From an uncultured Clostridia bacterium (GTDB lineage Bacteria > Bacillota > Clostridia > Christensenellales > Borkfalkiaceae), in NCBI GenBank assembly GCA_949283125.1, contig CASDRK010000009.1, positions 1 to 39,956 of the forward strand: 39,956 bases of DNA, given 5' to 3'. Positions within the stretch are counted from its first letter, which is position 1, and the number at the start of each line of letters is the position of its first letter. Under the pieces are notes generated by a model. That model was given only the letters and a program-made list of their open reading frames with translations. It searched no databases and was not told where the DNA came from. Of this stretch, positions 37,414 to 39,956 are shown piece by piece. The position numbers and the translations under genes are program-made.

Positions 37414-39788
37414 CTTTCAGACAAAAATTGCAAAGCGGTATAGTCGTCCTCGACGGAGGCATGGGCACGCTGCTGCAGGCAGAGGGCCTGCCCCTCGGCG
37501 CGCTGCCTGAGGAGTGGAACCTGACCCGCCCGCAGACGATAGAGCGCATCCACGCCGCCTACATAGCCGCCGGCGCTGACGTGATATACGCCAACACCTT
37601 CGGCGCCAACAGTTTAAAGTTCGGCGACCGCACCGAAGAGGTGGTAAAGGCGGGCGTCGCGTGCGCAAAGCGCGCGGCGGCCGGCACGGGCGCGTTCGTC
37701 GCGCTGGATATAGGCTCGCTCGGCGTAATGCTCGCCCCTCTGGGGCCGCTGTCCTTCGAGGACGCGGTCGGCATATTCGCGCGCACGGTGCGCGCGGGCG
37801 TCGAGGCCGGGGCAGACCTCGTCGCCTTCGAGACCATGAACGACGTCTTCGAGCTGAAGGCGGCCATCGTCGCCGCAAGGGAGACGTGCGATCTGCCCGT
37901 GCTCGCCACGCTGGTGTTCGGCGAGGACGAAAAGACCATGACGGGCACCACGCCCGAAGCGGCCGTGGCGCTTCTGGAGGGTCTGCGCGTGGACGTCCTC
38001 GGGCTCAACTGTTCGCTCGCGCCCGCGCAGATGGCGGGGGTGGCAAAGCGCATGCTGGCCGTGAGCTCCACGCCCGTGGCGGTAAAGCCCAATGCCGGAT
38101 TGCCGCGCGATGAAGGGGGCAGAACGGTCTATTCGGTGGGCGCCGAAAAGTTCGCCGGCGACATCGCCGCGCTCGTCGCGGCGGGCGTGCGCGTCGTGGG
38201 CGGCTGTTGCGGCACCACGCCCGAATACATAGCGCAGATAAAACGCGCCGCCGGGCGCGTTGCCCCCGTGCCCGTCACGCGCAAAAATCTTACGGTCGTC
38301 AGCTCGTACACCCATGCCTGCACATTCGGCGACGCGCCCGTGCTGATAGGCGAAAGAATAAACCCCACGGGCAAAAAGCGGCTTAAGCAGGCCCTCTGCA
38401 CGGGCGATATGGCCTACGTTCTGGGCGAAGCCGTGTCGCAGGCGGAAAAGGGAGTGCATGTGCTCGACGTGAACGTGGGCCTGCCGGAGATAGACGAGCC
38501 CGCCGTGCTCGCCGACTGCGTGCGCGAGATACAGGCCGTCACCGATCTGCCGCTGCAGATAGACACCGCCGATCCCGTTGCAATGGAACGCGCCATGCGC
38601 GTGTACAACGGCAAACCGCTCGTCAATTCCGTGAACGGAAAGCGGGAGACGATGGACGCCGTATTCCCGCTCGTAAAAAAGTACGGCGGCGCGGTCGTCG
38701 CGCTGACGCTGGACGAAAACGGCATTCCCCCCACGGCGGCCGGCCGCGTGGCCGTGGCGGAAAAAATAGTCGCCGAGGCCGCCAAGTACGGCATAGACAG
38801 GCGCGATCTCATCTTCGACACCCTCGCCATGGCCGTCTCCGCGGACGGCGGAGCCGCTCTCGCCGCGCTGGACGCGCTCGATTACATAAGGCATACTATG
38901 GGGTGTAACACCTCGCTGGGCATCTCCAACGTCTCATTCGGTCTGCCAAACCGCGATTTTATCAACGCCGCTTTTTTTGCCATGGCGCTGTCGCGCGGGC
39001 TGTCGGCCGCAATCATCAATCCCAACTCGCAGGAGATGATCAAGATATACAAAAGCTTTCTCGCCCTCACCGGGCGGGACGAGAACTGCCTGCAGTATAT
39101 AAGTTATGCGTCCTCGCTGTCCCGGCCCTCGGACGCCCCAACGGCCACGCCGACGGTCGGCGCCGACGATCTGCGCGGAGCTATAGTGCGCGGTCTTAAG
39201 GCGGCCGCGGCCTCCGCCGCGGCCGGGCTGCTCGGCAGCGTCGCCCCGCTCGACGTGATAAACGGACACATCATACCCGCGCTCGACGAGGTGGGCGAAA
39301 GGTTTGAAAAAAAGACGCTCTTTCTGCCCCAGTTGCTGATGAGCGCGGAGGCCGCTTCGGCCGCGTTCGACGAAATAAAGCGCGGATTTTCCGGAGGGGC
39401 GCAGTCAAAAAAGCTCAAAGTTGTGATAGCCACCGTCAAGGGCGACATTCACGACATCGGCAAAAATATAGTCAGGACACTGCTGGTAAATTACGGGTTT
39501 GAAGTCTTCGATCTCGGCCGCGACGTTCAGCCGTCCGCCGTGGTCGACGCTGTGAAGCGGACGGGCGCGCAGGTGTGCGGACTGTCCGCGCTGATGACCA
39601 CCACGGTGCAGTCCATGGCGCAGACTATACGGCTGCTGCGCGAAAGCTGCCCCGGCGTGAAAGTGGTGGCGGGGGGCGCCGTCATGAACGAGGAGTACGC
39701 CGCCGCGATCGGGGCGGACATATACTGCCGCGACGCCATGGCCACCGTGCGCTATTGCGAGGAGCGCGAGCGCGCTCTCTTCGGTTGA
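37410..39788 (+). CDS. metH: Cobalamin-dependent methionine synthase, short form
   Basis: MetH moves a methyl group from methyl-THF through cobalamin to homocysteine. The 792 residues contain four domains. The homocysteine domain (1-~290) has zinc ligands C201 (GLNCS) and C266/C267 (GGCCGTTPEY). The pterin/folate domain (~320-580) includes IGERINPTGKK, LDVNVGLPEIDE and NSVNGKRET. The cobalamin cap is followed by the B12-binding domain with GDIHDIGKNI (D679, axial H681). It lacks the C-terminal ~300-residue activation domain of E. coli MetH; that function is in the preceding gene. ATG 37410 overlaps the upstream TGA. The frame is open far upstream only because of GC bias. Confidence 0.95.
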   Translation: MTFRQKLQSGIVVLDGGMGTLLQAEGLPLGALPEEWNLTRPQTIERIHAAYIAAGADVIYANTFGANSLKFGDRTEEVVKAGVACAKRAAAGTGAFVALDIGSLGVMLAPLGPLSFEDAVGIFARTVRAGVEAGADLVAFETMNDVFELKAAIVAARETCDLPVLATLVFGEDEKTMTGTTPEAAVALLEGLRVDVLGLNCSLAPAQMAGVAKRMLAVSSTPVAVKPNAGLPRDEGGRTVYSVGAEKFAGDIAALVAAGVRVVGGCCGTTPEYIAQIKRAAGRVAPVPVTRKNLTVVSSYTHACTFGDAPVLIGERINPTGKKRLKQALCTGDMAYVLGEAVSQAEKGVHVLDVNVGLPEIDEPAVLADCVREIQAVTDLPLQIDTADPVAMERAMRVYNGKPLVNSVNGKRETMDAVFPLVKKYGGAVVALTLDENGIPPTAAGRVAVAEKIVAEAAKYGIDRRDLIFDTLAMAVSADGGAALAALDALDYIRHTMGCNTSLGISNVSFGLPNRDFINAAFFAMALSRGLSAAIINPNSQEMIKIYKSFLALTGRDENCLQYISYASSLSRPSDAPTATPTVGADDLRGAIVRGLKAAAASAAAGLLGSVAPLDVINGHIIPALDEVGERFEKKTLFLPQLLMSAEAASAAFDEIKRGFSGGAQSKKLKVVIATVKGDIHDIGKNIVRTLLVNYGFEVFDLGRDVQPSAVVDAVKRTGAQVCGLSALMTTTVQSMAQTIRLLRESCPGVKVVAGGAVMNEEYAAAIGADIYCRDAMATVRYCEERERALFG

Positions 39789-39902
39789 ATAAAGCCGGCT
39801 TTCCGATATTAATGAAACTGAATTGTCAAACTAAGTGCAACACTTGTTTAAGAAAAAGAAGAATAAATCAACGGGTTTTTTAAATCCTAAAATCTTTTTC
39901 GG
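39789..39902. other. AT-rich tail after metH
   Basis: GC content falls abruptly here relative to the operon. A 23-codon frame (39812-39883) is open but has no ribosome site. The stretch including gtcaaactaagtgcaacac recalls the edges of IS30-type elements of Firmicutes. This resemblance is from memory and the window ends too soon to test it. Confidence 0.3.
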
Positions 39903-39931
39903 TCTGGCGTTTATAAGCGCCAGATTTTTTT
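39903..39931 (+). terminator. Terminator near window end
   Basis: tctggcg (39903-39909) pairs with cgccaga (39918-39924), followed by seven Ts. It is suited to end the metF-metH transcript. Confidence 0.85.
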
Positions 39932-39956
39932 CTAATGTTTTACTGCTTACATGAGA

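Noticed and set aside
39812-39883. 23-codon cysteine-containing frame (MKLNCQTKCNTC...)
   Set aside because: No ribosome binding site and no conserved context; the CxxxCxxC look is suggestive but too short to support.

Overview
The window looks like chromosomal DNA of a GC-rich Firmicute, most likely an uncultured gut-type member of Clostridia. The evidence is separate rpoB and rpoC genes, an RqcP-like S4 protein, an AbrB/SpoVT-type regulator, rubrerythrin, MEP-pathway isoprenoid synthesis, an IscS/IscU pair without proteobacterial partners, tRNAs with encoded CCA, strong GGAGG-type ribosome binding sites and many near-consensus sigma-A promoters with 17 bp spacers. The lineage is an inference from gene content. 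No phage, plasmid, CRISPR or rRNA genes are visible.

Layout, left to right. Bases 1-350 hold a short interspersed inverted-repeat element. Then come a class I aminotransferase, a small P-loop protein, threonine synthase (thrC) and KDPG/KHG aldolase (eda), each with its own promoter or terminator. A two-gene alpha-glucan operon follows (GH13 neopullulanase-like enzyme and branching enzyme glgB). From 9.6 to 12.9 kb there is a stress and regulation patch: rubrerythrin with overlapping tiny ORFs on the minus strand, an AbrB-like regulator with a polylysine tail, a four-helix membrane protein facing an XRE regulator across twin palindromes, and a cytidylate-kinase-like protein. A minus-strand operon runs from 18.2 kb down to 13.0 kb: rqcP, a DUF1538 membrane protein, two PII-like proteins, a fused ispDF and radA. 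Divergent from it is rpoB-rpoC, separated from the ribosomal-protein genes that usually flank it.

Downstream of rpoC are a small orphan helical protein, a VanZ-like protein, tRNA-Leu(UAG) and tRNA-Ala(CGC). Next, on the minus strand, are an IscR-like Rrf2 regulator with quinolinate synthase (nadA) and a MacB-like ABC transporter fusion. The right end holds an iron-sulfur/thiolation operon (iscS, iscU, ttcA-like) and a methionine operon (metF, a stand-alone MetH-reactivation domain, and a MetH lacking that domain). These three methionine genes overlap by ATGA junctions. The last 120 bases drop sharply in GC.

No single spectacular new system is obvious. The best leads are the DUF1538/double-PII transporter module, the XRE/membrane-protein switch with twin operators, the rubrerythrin-linked overlapping microproteins, the mutually overlapping leaders of the rqcP and rpoBC operons, and the split methionine synthase. 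All coordinates were read by eye. Promoters are consensus matches, not measured start sites.
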